A stretch of 64,000 bases of DNA from Homarus americanus (taxonomy: Eukaryota > Arthropoda > Malacostraca > Decapoda > Nephropidae): assembly GCF_018991925.1 (NCBI RefSeq), contig NW_024736071.1, positions 13,784,842 to 13,848,841 of the forward strand, written 5' to 3'. The stretch's first letter is position 1, and each line of letters starts with the position of its first letter. Positions 52,501 through 63,930 of this stretch are shown here, one piece after another. Below the pieces are notes generated by a model. It saw only the letters and a list, made by a program, of their open reading frames with translations. It was not told the origin of the DNA and did no database searches. The translations under genes and the position numbers were made by a program.

Positions 52501-52829
52501 ATTAGTTTCGGTCATCTGCGGAATCTTAGGAATTAAGCAATTGCAATCAATAGTTTAGACAATTCATAGAAATTTTTATGATGTTTCCCACGCAAATGTC
52601 AACTTAACTGGTGGGGCTCCCCCCCTCCAACATGTAAGTCTGAGAGGAAACGTCATCTCATAAAAGTGTATTAGAATTGTCTAAACTACTGATTCCAGTA
52701 GCTAAATTCCTAAGATTCACTGGATGACCGAAACTAAAATAATACCCACAAGTTGAGCAACATGTTTTCCAGTGGATTTTGATGTGTTTTATTCAAATTT
52801 TTATATATAAAAATTGATGTTAAATTTGA
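52501..52829. other. Non-coding, no gene recognised
   Basis: Holds an inverted relation between about 52515-52560 and 52675-52735 ('taggaattaagca' against 'gctaaattccta'; 'aattcatagaaattttta'), suggesting a small foldback. Similar sequence occurs at 55810-56010. Confidence 0.4.
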
Positions 52830-52925
52830 ATAAAACACTAACTTGGAACAATCTACCAGAAAGTGTTGTGATGGCATCGAGTGTGAGCTCTTTCAAGATC
52901 AAACTTGACCAACACTGAAGGTAGT
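52830..52925 (+). mobile_element. CR1-like LINE ORF2 C-terminus fragment
   Basis: Reads TWNNLPESVVMASSVSSFKI KLDQH then a stop (given in two parts), the characteristic end of CR1-group ORF2. Confidence 0.75.
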
Positions 52926-52929
52926 AAGC

Positions 52930-54716
52930 GAGGCAAAGTCAAACCCCAAGGGATTCTATCAAATGTATCAAACTAAAACACGAGAAAAGATTGGACCAAT
53001 ACAGTCGGATACCGGTGAGCTAACTGATAATGATGGAGAAATGAGCAATAATCTGAATAAATATTTTTCAACAGTTTTCACCACCGAAAATTTAAACATG
53101 ATACCCGAGGCACCAACTCTATACAGAGATAGTGAAGAAAATAAATTAAGGGAGATGGTAGTGACTAGTAACGATGTTAGTAAGCAAATAGACAAACTAA
53201 AGCCTAATAAGTCACCAGGTCCCGATGAGATATTTGCCAGAGTATTAAAGGAATGTAAGGAAGAGCTTTGTATGCCCTTAGCAAAGTTGTTTAACATGTC
53301 CTTAAAAACAGGTGTAGTACCAGAATCCTGGAGGATAGCGAATGTAATAACGATTTTCAAGAAGGGAGATAGATCACTATCCTTTAACTACCGTCCAATT
53401 AGTCTAACATCAATTGTAGGCAAATTACTGGAAGCAATCATTTCAAACTATTCAAAATCACCTGGAGAAGCACATGTTGATCAATGATTCCCAACATGGT
53501 TTCACAAGCGGACGTTCACGTCTAACTAATCTATTAACATTCTTTTCATCTGTTTTCGAGTCAGTGGACGAGGGGCACAATTATGATGTGGTATATCTCG
53601 ACTAGCAAAGCCTTCGACAGAGTCCCTCACGAAAGACTAATAAGAAAAGTGGAGGCTCATGGCATTAGAGGAGATATTCTAAAATGGATTAGGGTGTGGC
53701 TACAGGACAGGAAACAGCGAGTGAGCATTAACGGCACTAAATCAGATTGGAGCAACGTCACTAGTGAAGTTCCCCAAGGCTCAGTACTTGGACCATTAAT
53801 ATTTATTATAAACATAAATGACATACATATTGGCATAGACAGCAGCTTGAGTAAATTTGCTGATGACACTAAAATAGGGCGTGTAATTAAATCTGACGAG
53901 GACTCCGCAAAACTACAGGAAGATCTAAAAAAAATTTTGAATGGTCTGAAAAATGGCAGATGAAATTCAAGGTGGACAAATGTAAAGTACTCTATGTAGG
54001 AGATGTAAACAGTGAAATCAGATGAACAAAGATGTTATTGAGAAATCCGGCTGCGAGAAAGATTTAGGAGTAATGATAAGTAGGAATCTTAAGCCAAGTA
54101 AACAATGTGTGTTTGCTCGAAACAAGGCTAATAAAGTATTTGGGTTCATACGAAGGAGTGTTAGTTACAAGACTAGCGAGGTCATCCTAAAACTATATCT
54201 TGCGCTTGTGAGACCTCACTTGGATTACTCAGTTAAATTCTGTTTACCGTATTACAGAATGGATATAGAATCCTTGGAAATAATCCAGAGGAGAATGACA
54301 AGATTAATCCCGGGCATTAGGAACCTTGAGTACAGGGACAGGTTAAAGCATCTTAATTTGTACTCCCTCGAGAGACGTAGAGTGAGAAGCGACATGATAG
54401 AGGTGTGTAAATGGAAGTTAGGACTGAACAGAGGGGACATTACAAAAGTACTCAAACTATCCAACCAAGAGCGAACTCATAACAATGGTTTTAAATTAGA
54501 CAAATTTGGATTTAGGCGAGAAATAGGTAAACATTGGTTTGGAAATATAGTGGTGGACGAGTGGAACAAGTTACCAAATTTCATCATTAACTCTAATATG
54601 CTGGATAGTTTCAAACATAGGTTGGATGGTTATATGAGTAATAGGGGTTGGGTGTAAATGGGACTGCCCAGTATGGGCCAATAGGCCCATACATTTTCCT
54701 CCATTCTTATGTTCTT
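52930..54716 (+). pseudogene. CR1-like LINE RT, well preserved but frameshifted
   Basis: Frame 1 (52963-53487): KLKPNKSPGPDEIFARVLKE, FNYRPISLTSIVGKLLEAII. A second frame (about 53460-53585) has HGFTSGRSRLTNLL. Frame 3 (53583-53963): SKAFDRVPHERLI, VPQGSVLGPLIFIININDIH and LSKFADDTKIG, with the catalytic FADD intact. Frame 4 (54022-54657): ARNKANKVFGFIRRSVSYKT, HLDYSVKFCLPYYRMDIESL and SFKHRLDGYMSNRGWV, the ORF2 end. At least three frameshifts. 3' end 'ccattcttatgttcttaa'. 5'-truncated; no endonuclease. Confidence 0.9.
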
Positions 54717-54860
54717 AACACTGGAGCAGGTTCAGGTACATTCAGGAGCCAGTGCATGCCCAGTACTTGCCAACAGTGCATAACAGAGACGTGACCGATC
54801 GCCCAAGCGGCTAACGAGCCGATCAGTGGTGAAGAGGATAAAAGTAAAGTAAAAGTGAAA
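54717..54860 (+). mobile_element. CR1-like LINE 3' end fragment
   Basis: Matches the reverse complement of 34620-34760 ('gcaggttcag', 'caggagccagtgcatgccca', 'ggctaacgagccgatcagtg'). A short piece of the same tail is at 60653-60685 (+) and 61025-61085 (-). Confidence 0.75.
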
Positions 54861-56063
54861 AAGCCATCTGAAAAAAAACACCTCCCAACTCAACCAAACA
54901 TAACCTTGAATGAATACCTTGGTATTGTTGTTTTCAGCCAATATGCAGCCGAAGGTTTTGACTTAAAAAATGATTAGATCTTGTCGAGAGCTATCTTCTG
55001 AATCCTGCCTTTGCTTGTCGCTGTAATTATTGATGACTAACCCGCCGCCCATTTTCATAGAAAACTATTTTAAAAACACGCGATGCCGCTTTTGTAGAAG
55101 ATACTCATTGTTGTGCAAGTGTATTAAAATGTGTTTTTTCTATATTAACCTAACCTTAGTTGATAAGACAAACAAGTAGCAGAAGCATTGTTAGAAGACC
55201 TCACCACCCTAACCAAAGAAACCTACCTAACCTTACCTAACTTCTTAGCCATGGAGCTCCACCCCCAGGACCTCCTGGTATATTAAACAGAAAGAACTTG
55301 TACTATGTTATGGTGTAATTTAAAAAAAAAAATGTGGACGAGAAGGCAGCTGCCTGGACCAAACGGCTCATAAGCAAATACTGAGCAAAGGCATCTATCG
55401 GGGCACCAGCAGTGGAGTTTTGACATAAGTCAATATGATTGGCTGTTTACATCTGGGATACGGCATTACCGCTGAAAAAGACAAAGTAGAGCATGCCTAG
55501 GCTCCTCTTTATCTACCGAATGAAGCATTTGCACAAGATATGATTAACATATCAGTACTCACTGATGAAATATAAGAAATTAAGCATCAAAACAAATAAC
55601 GCCTTGGCGGATTAGTTGTCATTAATAACCAGCAAATGTGTTAAAAAGGAAGGAATTATTTGGATTGTGACTGTCCACTGCTTTTCAATGAAAATGGGTT
55701 TAAAAAAAAACAGTATTCACTGATTTTATTGGAGGATACTGTATTATGTTGTAAAAAAAAATATAAAGAAAATGGCTAAAATCCTGTGCTAACCAAACCT
55801 AATCTAAGCAGTATTATTACTGCAGTTTCAACCAATATGGCTCGAGTTGAACAATGTGTTATTCCGAGGGGGGTGGGGCTGCTGAACCCCCCCTGGTTAG
55901 GAGGGTAAGTTAGGTAATTTTAGGTCATTTGCGACAGAAAAGTCATAGAAGAAAGGGGTCTTAAAATTGTCTAAACCATCGGGAAAACACAATGTCAAAC
56001 TCGAGAGCCATATTGGTTGAAATTACAAATTAATCACCTAGACTATAGCTTAACTCACCTATA
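54861..56063. repeat. Unclassified repeats, including a copy of 57110-57335
   Basis: 55140-55375 and 57110-57335 share about 220 bp ('ccaacctaacc', 'catattaaacagaaagaact', 'gcggctcata'), including CCTAACCTAACC-like runs. The rest is A/T-rich with no gene. Confidence 0.6.
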
Positions 56064-56065
56064 TA

Positions 56066-56770
56066 CAGTTAACCCTCACTTTACGCGGTTAATGTAACCC
56101 GGAGGGTCCCGCGTAAAGTGAGAAACGCGTAAAGTGAATAACAACATATGGGATTAATTGAAATGGAGTCCGGGCCGATCCCCAAACTCCACTTTTTGAC
56201 GACACACAACTATGTTGTAGTAAAAATATTATCTTAACTTTATGATGGTATGCATACACAATTAATAATTAAGAGAAATATCAATAATATTAAGTTTTTT
56301 AACACTTACATTAGTAGAAAAAATGGCTGGGCACACGGGGATGGGCGGTTGGTTCCGAGGCAGAGGGCAGATTATTGGCCCTCACCTGTGTCACTTGTAT
56401 CAATTTTATCACTATCCACCACAGAGGCTTGCAGGGCCTCTTTGTCAAACTCCCCAAAGTCCATATAAGTCCATATCCTCACCATAATTATCACTATCAC
56501 TGACTTGGGCCGGCTGTGGTGGGTGGCGGGTGAAGAACTGGTAATGTTTTGATGACTGGGCGACCTTGTGCGCACCATGTTCGCGCAGCTTACACAACAT
56601 GGCGGATGGCGGGAGGTTTGGATCCAAAAATGGCGCGGCTCGCCAGCCGCTCTCCGCGTAAAGGGGTACACGCACCGCGGAATGTGAGCATCCTGGGTTT
56701 CCGGCAGGGCACCGTGTAAACGTGGAAACGCGGAATGCGGGACCGCGTAAAGTGAGGGTTAACTGTTCTG
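56066..56770. mobile_element. TA-target non-autonomous element (family C), 705 bp
   Basis: CAGTTAACCCTCACTTTACG at the left; the right end inverted reads CAGAACAGTTAACCCTCACT, an extra 5 bases. TA at 56064-56065 and 56771-56772. The flanks together resemble the uninterrupted 56963-57022 ('ttaactcgcctatatctag'). 'cgcgtaaagtga' repeats at both ends. Similar in design to family A. Confidence 0.85.
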
Positions 56771-56772
56771 TA

Positions 56773-57358
56773 TAGCAAACTGAGCATTTACTCAAGAAAG
56801 TGAATAGATCGGAAAGTAATCAGCATACAAAACTCTTTAAAAATACTCTCATAATTACCGAACCACTGACGGCCACGTCTCTTATACGGGTATTGGCCAT
56901 CACGCTTCATTGTTTACATCTACCACATCACAGCTGACGACATGACTATAAGAATGCTGTCTTAACTCGCCTATATCTAGAAAACTAAACATTTACTCAA
57001 GTAAATGAATAGAAGTGGAAGTCTTCACCGTTCAACAATGTAAAAAAAAAAATAATTACCTAACTCTTGACAGTCGTGAGTTGTGTATTAGCCAAAAGTG
57101 GTTATTTCTAAATTGAATCTAACCTAACTTAGTTGATAAGAAAAATTTGTGACCAAACATTGTTAGAACACTGCACCAACCTAACCAAGGAAACCTATCT
57201 AACCTTACATAACTTCCTAGCTGTGGGGCTCAACCCCCTGGCATATTAAACAGAAAGAACTAACTATGATATGGTTTAATTTTGTCTTGTGGACACGAGA
57301 GAAGCCACCTGGACTGAGCGGCTCATAAAAATACACTGTGCGGAGGACAAAATTGATT
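56773..57358. repeat. Unclassified dispersed repeat
   Basis: Contains the second copies of both the 55140-55375 block and of the site flanking family C, so the 54861-57358 region includes a diverged duplication. No gene. Confidence 0.55.
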
Positions 57359-57360
57359 TA

Positions 57361-57775
57361 CAATGATCCCTCGGTTAACGAATCACCTTCCATGAAATTT
57401 TTACGAAATAACGTCAACATGTTTTTGCTTGCTCACCAGCTGGAATATTAGTCCGCCGATACAGTAATCGGTTCTAGGGCTTAAATTCGTTCCCATTTGA
57501 GTAGATATCAAGAAGGTTGTACTATTTAATAATTTTCCAAGTTTTAGATTAAAATTTTTAGTCATTTTAACACTTATTTAACATAATTGCAGTACAGGAA
57601 ACTAGTTTTTGGTGTGCCAATCAGCCACTTGACTCGCCCAGCAAGGCGTCAGTTTGTATCTCTGGTCAGTGGAGGTTACATTTTGCTTGTGGCTCTCTTG
57701 AACATAAACTATTTTTACATTTTTACAGTACAATTATTGGTCATTCTGAAATTTATTTTACATACTGACAATGTA
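57361..57775 (+). mobile_element. Tigger family T1, transposase-proximal end only
   Basis: Starts after TA with CAATGATCCCTCGGTTAACG. It carries the T1 right-half sequence in inverted orientation up to 'atactgacaatg', where the next T1 element begins at a TA. This is the uninterrupted reference for the 36767-39138 insertion site. Confidence 0.8.
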
Positions 57776-59218
57776 CAGTGGTCCTTCGGTTAACGCGCAC
57801 AATCCGTTCCAGCAGGTTGCTCTTTAACCGAAAGTCTCATTAACCGAAACCATTGTTTCAATGGGTTTTTGGGTAATTGGTTCCAGCTCACCGAAAATTG
57901 CCTAAATTCAACAAAAATGGTAGAAAAGTACACTTACTTTGAGGTGTGTATGTAGCAGGCTCCTGGATGATGATGCTGATGTGAATTTGAAGTGGGAGGT
58001 GGAGGAGGATAAGGGAGAAGAGAAGGAAGTGGAGGTGGAGGAGAAGCATTTTGCTGCTTCTTGGAAGGTGAGTCACCTTCCATGAAAATGTCAGGAACCT
58101 CTGGACTGACAGATTCTCCACCATGAACATCCTCTCTCCTTGAAGTGGAAGGCTGAGGGATAGCATCTTGTTCCCTCTGCCTTTTACTGAAAAAAGTGTC
58201 AATTGAGGTCTGTGGGGCATCTCTCCTCCTCATCATTAACTTATGTTTAAAGAAGGAGACCATTGTGCCCTCAACATGAGACAAAGTTAGTTCAGGTTTT
58301 TCCACATCTGGGTGCTTTGAAGCCAGTTCCCTGAACTTCTCCCAGTGGTAAATCACATCTTTCAACTGTTTAGCTGACATGGTCATCACTTTCAATTTCC
58401 TCCTCACCACTGTCAGCCTCTACCCGTAACATCTCATCCAGTTGCTTCAAGTCATCAGGAGTAAGTTCCTCCTCATGAGACATCACAAGCTCTTCGACAT
58501 CATCCTCTTCCACTTCAAGGCCCAACGACTGACCAATGGACACAATCTCCTTGTCCAACTCTGTGTCATCCTGAAATCCCCCAAAATCATGGACTACTGA
58601 TGGCCACAGTGCTTTCCATGAAGAATTGAGGGATCTAGTGGAGACTTCTTGCCATGATGACACAATCAATTTTACAGCCTCCGGGATGTTGAATTGTGTC
58701 TTCCAGAACTGTTTCAGTGTTAGTTCAGGATCATTGGAAGTTGCCTGATGACACCCCCCAAACATTTTCTTCATGTACAACTTCTTGAAGTTGCTGATCA
58801 CATTCTGGTCCATTGGCTGTATGATTGATGTAGTGTTGGGAGGCAAAAACAACACTTTCACAAAGTCAAGTTGATACTCCAAAGTTCTGGCAAGCTCAGG
58901 GTCATGACCAGGAGCATTATCCATGAGGAGAAGAGCCTTTAAAGGGAGTTTATTGGTGGTTAGGTAGCTCATGACACAAGGGCAAAACACCTCAACAGCC
59001 CATTCATTAAAGAGCTGTCTTGTCACCCATGCCTTACGGTTGGACTTCCAATAAACTCCAAGCTTTGCTCTTACCACTTTCTGTTGCTTGAACACCCTGG
59101 GGTTTTCAGAGTGGTAGACAAGCATAGGCTTCAGTCGGAAATCCCCTGAAGCATTGGCACCAAGCAATAGAGTGAAACGGTCTTTCATGGGTTTATGCCC
59201 AGGTAAAGAGGCTTCATT
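57776..59218 (-). mobile_element. Tigger family T1, C-terminal half of an autonomous element
   Basis: CAGTGGTCCTTCGGTTAACG terminus at 57776, then the T1 left subterminal sequence leading into the transposase C-terminus on the minus strand. The opposite half is missing; the break is at about 59218. Confidence 0.85.
57934..59218 (-). pseudogene. Tigger (pogo/Tc1-mariner) transposase, DDE domain, no first Asp
   Basis: From NEASLPGHKP (about 59218) through MKDRFTLLLGANASGDF, AWVTRQLFNEWAVEVF, LLLMDNAPGHDPEL (second catalytic Asp, about 58920) and PPNTTSIIQPMDQNVISNFK (third Asp, PMDQ, about 58809). A frameshift near 58395 moves to the tail frame (ASKHPDVEKPELTLSHVEGT, QTSIDTFFSKRQ), ending at 57937. 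The family's first catalytic Asp lies in an NADETGL motif just before LPGHKP. That part is absent here, so this is non-functional. The N-terminal half of such a protein is at 60121-60660 on the other strand. Confidence 0.9.
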
Positions 59219-59776
59219 TTACTACAGCTACAACCAGGGTCTTATTTTCTTCAGTTTTATATGTAGAACCAGTCAGTCACTGGTTTTGTAATCAACGAAA
59301 ACAATGCTGTCTCATTTCCTCGTGTTTTAATATTCTACGTATTATTAATGAATTGTATTGCTCATTTTGCACACACAAACATTTATTCAATCAAAAAGAC
59401 TTTCAGTAATAAACAATAATGAATCTTTTGTACATAAGAGCAATGACGCTGTTTACAGGATTGTGCATGTCGTCTGAACGTTGGTGGTCCGTTCAAACCC
59501 GTCGAAATTCGAGTTTCCGCCGACAAAATTTTTAAATGTGTTGTTTTTTAGTGTGTTCAAATAGAAAACGTCGAATTAGAAACTCGCGAAATTTGAGAAG
59601 CTACAGTACGACATTTAACCCTTCAATATGTCTTCAAAGAGACCATGAAGCAGAGAAAGCGGTGCTGGTGCTTCTAAGCGTAAGCACAAGTCACTATCTA
59701 TCCAGGAAAAGGGTGAATTTCCATGGTCTGGCACTGGTCAGGTCCCGAGGTTGCCGGACTAGAGAGGTACAACCTG
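59219..59776 (+). mobile_element. Internally deleted Tigger-like element of another family
   Basis: 59628-59720 begins MSSKRP, then after a stop RESGAGASKRKHKSLSIQEK, the N-terminus of a Tigger transposase. It jumps directly to a terminus at 59776 ('ctctctagtccggcaacctc' inverted), followed by TA. The left terminus is not identified. Confidence 0.6.
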
Positions 59777-60120
59777 TATTCAATAATTTTAAAAGTTTAA
59801 AATTAAATTTTTTAGTCATTTTAACAATTATTGAACATAATTGAAGGTAAGGTCACTAGGTTCTGGCGCGCCATCCAGCCTTTTAACACGCCAAACAAGC
59901 GTTAGTCTCTCTGTTTTCAGTCGAGGTAACATCTTGCTTGAGACGCTCTTCAACTAAATGCTTTTTTTGTGTGTTTCCAAGCAAATTATAGGTCATTTTG
60001 AAATTTATTTTACATATTGACAATATATAGTGCAGTGCAGTGTTATTTTAATGAAAATACTCTTTATTTACAGCAAGTTTAAACTTAAAATATCACGTGT
60101 TGAGATTGTGTGAATCCAGC

Positions 60121-60660
60121 ATGGGGCCTCAGAGATCAAGAAAAGCAATTTCAATCCAAACTAAGCAAGAAATTATAAAAGAACATGAAGAAGGCATTAG
60201 AACAAATGTGCTATGCAAAGAATATGGCATGTCGACATCAACTGTGTCGACAATTCTTGCACAGAAAGACAAATTTAAAGAAGTGAAAGTGAGAGACAAA
60301 TCTACCAGAGTGTTTAAAAGTAGATCCCTAATTGCAGAAACTGAGAGGTTACTTCTCATCTGGATTAGGGAAAAACAGATGAAAGGTGATTCAGTTTCTA
60401 CTGAATTCATTTGTGAAAGAGCTAGGGAGATTTACGAACATTTAAAGACAGATCAACCTGGTTCTTCAGGCACAGAATTTGAAGATTTTCGGACCAGCAA
60501 AGGCTGGTTCGAAAAATTTAAGAAAAGAAGTGACATTTTCAGTGTTATTAGGCATGGTGAAGCTGCTAGTGCAGATAAGGAAGGGGCAGCAAAGTTTTTA
60601 GTGGAATTTAAAGAACTGATGGAAGAAGACAATTATCTTCCACAGCAAGTGGTGGTGAGG
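60121..60660 (+). pseudogene. Tigger transposase N-terminal half (psq HTH + CENP-B-type HTH)
   Basis: An intact frame from ATG 60121: RKAISIQTKQEIIKEHEEGI, VLCKEYGMSTSTVSTILAQK (HTH 1), then AETERLLLIWIREKQMKGDS, ICERAREIYEHL, TSKGWFEKFKKRSDI (Tc5/CENP-B HTH 2) and EEDNYLPQQV, where the homology ends at about 60652. The family continues with the catalytic domain; instead a LINE-tail fragment follows and the frame stops at 60711. The upstream 59780-60120 is T1 5' sequence. The 180 codons of uninterrupted DNA-binding region could still be expressed as a truncated protein. Confidence 0.85.
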
Positions 60661-61085
60661 ATAAAGGTAAAAAGTAAAAGTACAGTACTCATTTACAGCT
60701 CGGTGAACTAGGAATGCATAGGCAAGCATCTGTATCTACTCTACCACTACGCTTTATTGTTGTAAGCTGCTTTGTTTTTTTTTTGTATGATAAAAGTTTG
60801 TCCCTTGGAGTGTGAATAAACAAGTACTGTAATGGTGGCTTTCTAGAAAGCACAGTGTGTGTATATAAAATCGTGTTCATGACAAAAACATCAGAAAACC
60901 CGAAGTGGGAAAATTTAGATTCTTCTTCCTGGTTAGTTATTAATTTTTTTCATGTTCAAGAGGTATATAGTGTGAACAAGTTTTCTAATAAAGAAAATTT
61001 TCCTGAAGTGGCTCCTCCTTACCTTTTATATACTTTTTACTTTTATCCTCTTTGCCACTGATTGGCTCGTTGGTGGCAAGTACTG
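60653..61085. repeat. Segment bracketed by inverted CR1-tail pieces
   Basis: 'gtggtgaggataaaggtaaa' at 60653 and 'tttacttttatcctctttgcc' at 61037 are inverted copies of the LINE tail seen at 54820-54860. The 340 bp between them are A/T-rich and unassigned. Confidence 0.5.
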
Positions 61086-61842
61086 GTCATGTAATAAATG
61101 TTATTTAAAAGGATAACCAATTCCTATCTATAAAAGGGGTCACTGAACTGTTCCATAGGTAGCTATTCAAAGGCGTGATAGCTGTGGAGGTTGGATCTTC
61201 TGACTATAGATGAGTATTCAGCATGGGAAAAAAAAATCTAAAACTGATTTTATATAAAAAAAATTCCTTGTACACTTTTTGGCCATATCGTGAGGTAAGA
61301 AAGCAATCACAGTATTACTTTGGAGAAATCTCGTAAGTTGCTGGCTCAGGACCACAACTGTCGTCAAGTATTACCGCATCTGCTCAAACAGGATTCCCAA
61401 AACTTAATGTGAGGTTGTAATCCCTGTCACCTTACATTTACAGCCTCTCACTTGGCAGTTCCTCTGAAATGTTGACAGCTTGATCCCGACTGACCAGAGA
61501 TGGGTGCTTTTGTAGAGATAAATTACCTGCACCTGCCATAGGTCACTCATCCTGATACACTGATGCAAGCAGCCCATTTAAGTGTTATAACATAAGCCAG
61601 GAATGTGTACGAGTTGGTCTACGCACGAGTTGACACATGACCTGCTGTGATTTAGTCTTAACTTGACACCAGGTAATTCTTATGTGAAAAGGGGGGTTTG
61701 ACCAGACCTTCCAAACCCCCCTGGATCCACCACTGACATTAGTTTCACAGATTTTAAGTGAAATGCAGTGACAAGTACTTTATACTGTACAGTAGTATGA
61801 AATTTGTGACCTAATTAATTTATTCAATTATTTATTTCTCAG
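61086..61842. other. Non-coding, no gene recognised
   Basis: Includes 'ccaaacccccctggatccac' near 61710, reminiscent of 33590-33630. It ends with a good splice acceptor (ttatttctcag) at 61842. Confidence 0.5.
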
Positions 61843-62008
61843 GTGAGGTTACGAGTAGGAGACCAGTATGGATGGGGCTGGTGGAAGGGGCAGAGGTCAT
61901 CGCAGAGGTAAAGCCAGGGGTCAGTGGGCACAGTTCTCACAGGCAGCTAGTGGTGCTGTCCCAAAACAACAAGCAAGCCCACATGCTGCTTCTTTGGTGC
62001 CTTCTCAG
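61843..62008 (+). CDS. Candidate first coding exon, Arg/Gly-rich N-terminus
   Basis: Acceptor ttatttctcag, 25 bases of putative 5' UTR, ATG at 61868, then exactly 47 codons to donor CAG|gtactg. The protein begins MDGAGGRGRGHRRGKARG and continues Gln/Ser/Ala-rich (QFSQAASGAVPKQQASPH). G+C content and codon use stand out from the A/T-rich surroundings. RG-rich N-termini of this kind occur in PIWI/Argonaute proteins, where they are targets of arginine methylation, and in other RNA-binding proteins. The family is not proven. Downstream exons are not visible in the window. Confidence 0.5.
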
Positions 62009-63486
62009 GTACTGTATAGTGCTTCTCTTGCATTTTGTAGCAAGTTTCATTTTTTTCTTCTAAATTGGTGTTTTAATAGATCTCTATGATCTGTTCATTT
62101 GAACTTTGCATATAAGGCCTAGGGTCATTTTGTAGCATGGCAGATGATTGGTTTGTGGATGAACAAGTGAATGGTCACTGCGGTTCTTTATTATTAATCT
62201 TTCATGATTATATTTTGATATTTAAGGGATAATAACTTCTCTGTAGGTCTCTGATAATTTCTTCGCTTGGGTAAGCAAAAATGACCAAGTGCCCTTTTCG
62301 GTCATCTTATAGTGTTTGGGTGATAACAGAAAATCTTGACATCCCCCAGTAAAAGCAAAAGATGCCAGATATTTCCAGACAGTTTATTAAGTGTTAATTT
62401 CCCCAATGTTTTGTCAAAAATAACATTCAAGTAACAATAAAATAAGATTGCAGTACAGTAGTTATCAATAATCTTCATTGATAAGTAACATTATATCAAG
62501 ACCATTAAATAAGCTGAATTTCATTGCCTTCAAATACTATATGAAATTTGGCAACGCTAAATTAAATGTGAGCTGTGGGCATTTAACCCCTTGACTTCGG
62601 GTTACGTCAGATGATGTGCATGTAGAGCTCAGGGTCACATCATATGATTGGTCTTTTGCGGCAGTGAAACTTTTCATTGACATCTGATAATCGTCTTAAA
62701 TTGTAAATATTTATTAGTATTAATATACATAGTTGTAAAGTAACTAAATAAATTTACTTGTACAGTACTATACTGTTTTTGGGTCATATTTTAGGGTATT
62801 TACTTTTTAAATATAGTACTCAAATTTTTTAATTCAGTACTTTTACTTAATTATGATTATCTAATACTTTCACTCCAATACAATTGAAAAAAGAAATCCT
62901 TACTCATGACAGAACTGTACATGCAAACTTTAGCGCGTTTTTTCCCAGCTGAGAATGGATGCCCCGCCCCTCCTCAAAATTTATAGCTGATTGGCTGTTG
63001 CAAACCTGTCCAATTTTGTTCTGAAGTAATAGTGTATTTCTAAATGAGTTTATTCATAATCGTTGGGATAATTGTTTCTGACGAGAAAGATATTTAGCTA
63101 AATTATATAAAGATACAAACATTCATTATTTCAAACATAAGCACGAGGTTTAGGCGGGCGGGTCGTGTTGCGTCTCTGTAACAAAGCGTGTTCGGCATCC
63201 GGGCCTTCGATGTAGAGCGGCAGAAATTGGACAGTGATTACATAAGTTCGTCAAGATCGTCTTAGTGAGGTGAAAGTGTAAATCGATGTCGGACTTTTCA
63301 TGCTAGACACGATTGTATTTTTGAAAACTCAATTTCCACCGAGTTGGAGGTACAGCCAGGGTCACAGGCCTATAACCACACAATCACTGCCACATGACAA
63401 AGCTTTTATTTTATTTTATTTTTTAGGGTGTTGTGGTCACGGCTGTGATAAAGGCCAACCAGGGAGTGTAGTACTGTGCCTTCAGT
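62009..63486. other. Probable intron, no feature
   Basis: A/T-rich sequence without recognisable exons or repeats. 62930-63000 and 63140-63260 are locally G+C-richer but have no convincing open frame. Confidence 0.45.
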
Positions 63487-63930
63487 TAAATCAGTTCATA
63501 GTTGTCATCAGTGAATGCAGAAGAGACTATAATAACTTAAAGTGAATACATATTGGCAATCGAGCTGGTAAGGACAACTGCCAGCCTATTCGTGTCATAG
63601 GTGCCACAGAGACTTTAAATTTTATTTTGTTTGTGTGCTTGCTCAAGGACTGAATCTGTGTTTATAATACACCACTCACAGGGAGATACAGTGTACACAG
63701 TGATAGTTCATAGTGTCATCAGTGACCGCTGAAGTTGTAAATAACTTAAAGTGAGCGCTCACTAGCAAGCAAGCTGGAAAGGCACCGTGCCAGCTGAAAC
63801 CAAGTCGTGTCATAGGTGCCACAGAGACTTTAAATTTTATTTTATGTTGATTGTGTGCTTGCTCAAGGACTGAAACTGTGCCTACAATACACCATTCACA
63901 GGGAGATACAGTGTACGCAGTCGCAGACGA
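63487..63930. repeat. Tandem duplication, period about 215 bp
   Basis: 'cgtgtcataggtgccacaga' starts at 63591 and again at 63806. The blocks 'agttcatag', 'gtgtgcttgctcaaggactg' and 'cacagggagatacagtgtac' recur in the same order in both units. No coding frame spans both. Confidence 0.85.

Noticed and set aside
54717..54860. tRNA-derived SINE ('cgcccaagcggctaacga' resembles a tRNA A box)
   Set aside because: No B box follows at the right spacing, and the same sequence forms the 3' end of the antisense CR1 at 34600-36020, where it continues the LINE reading frame.
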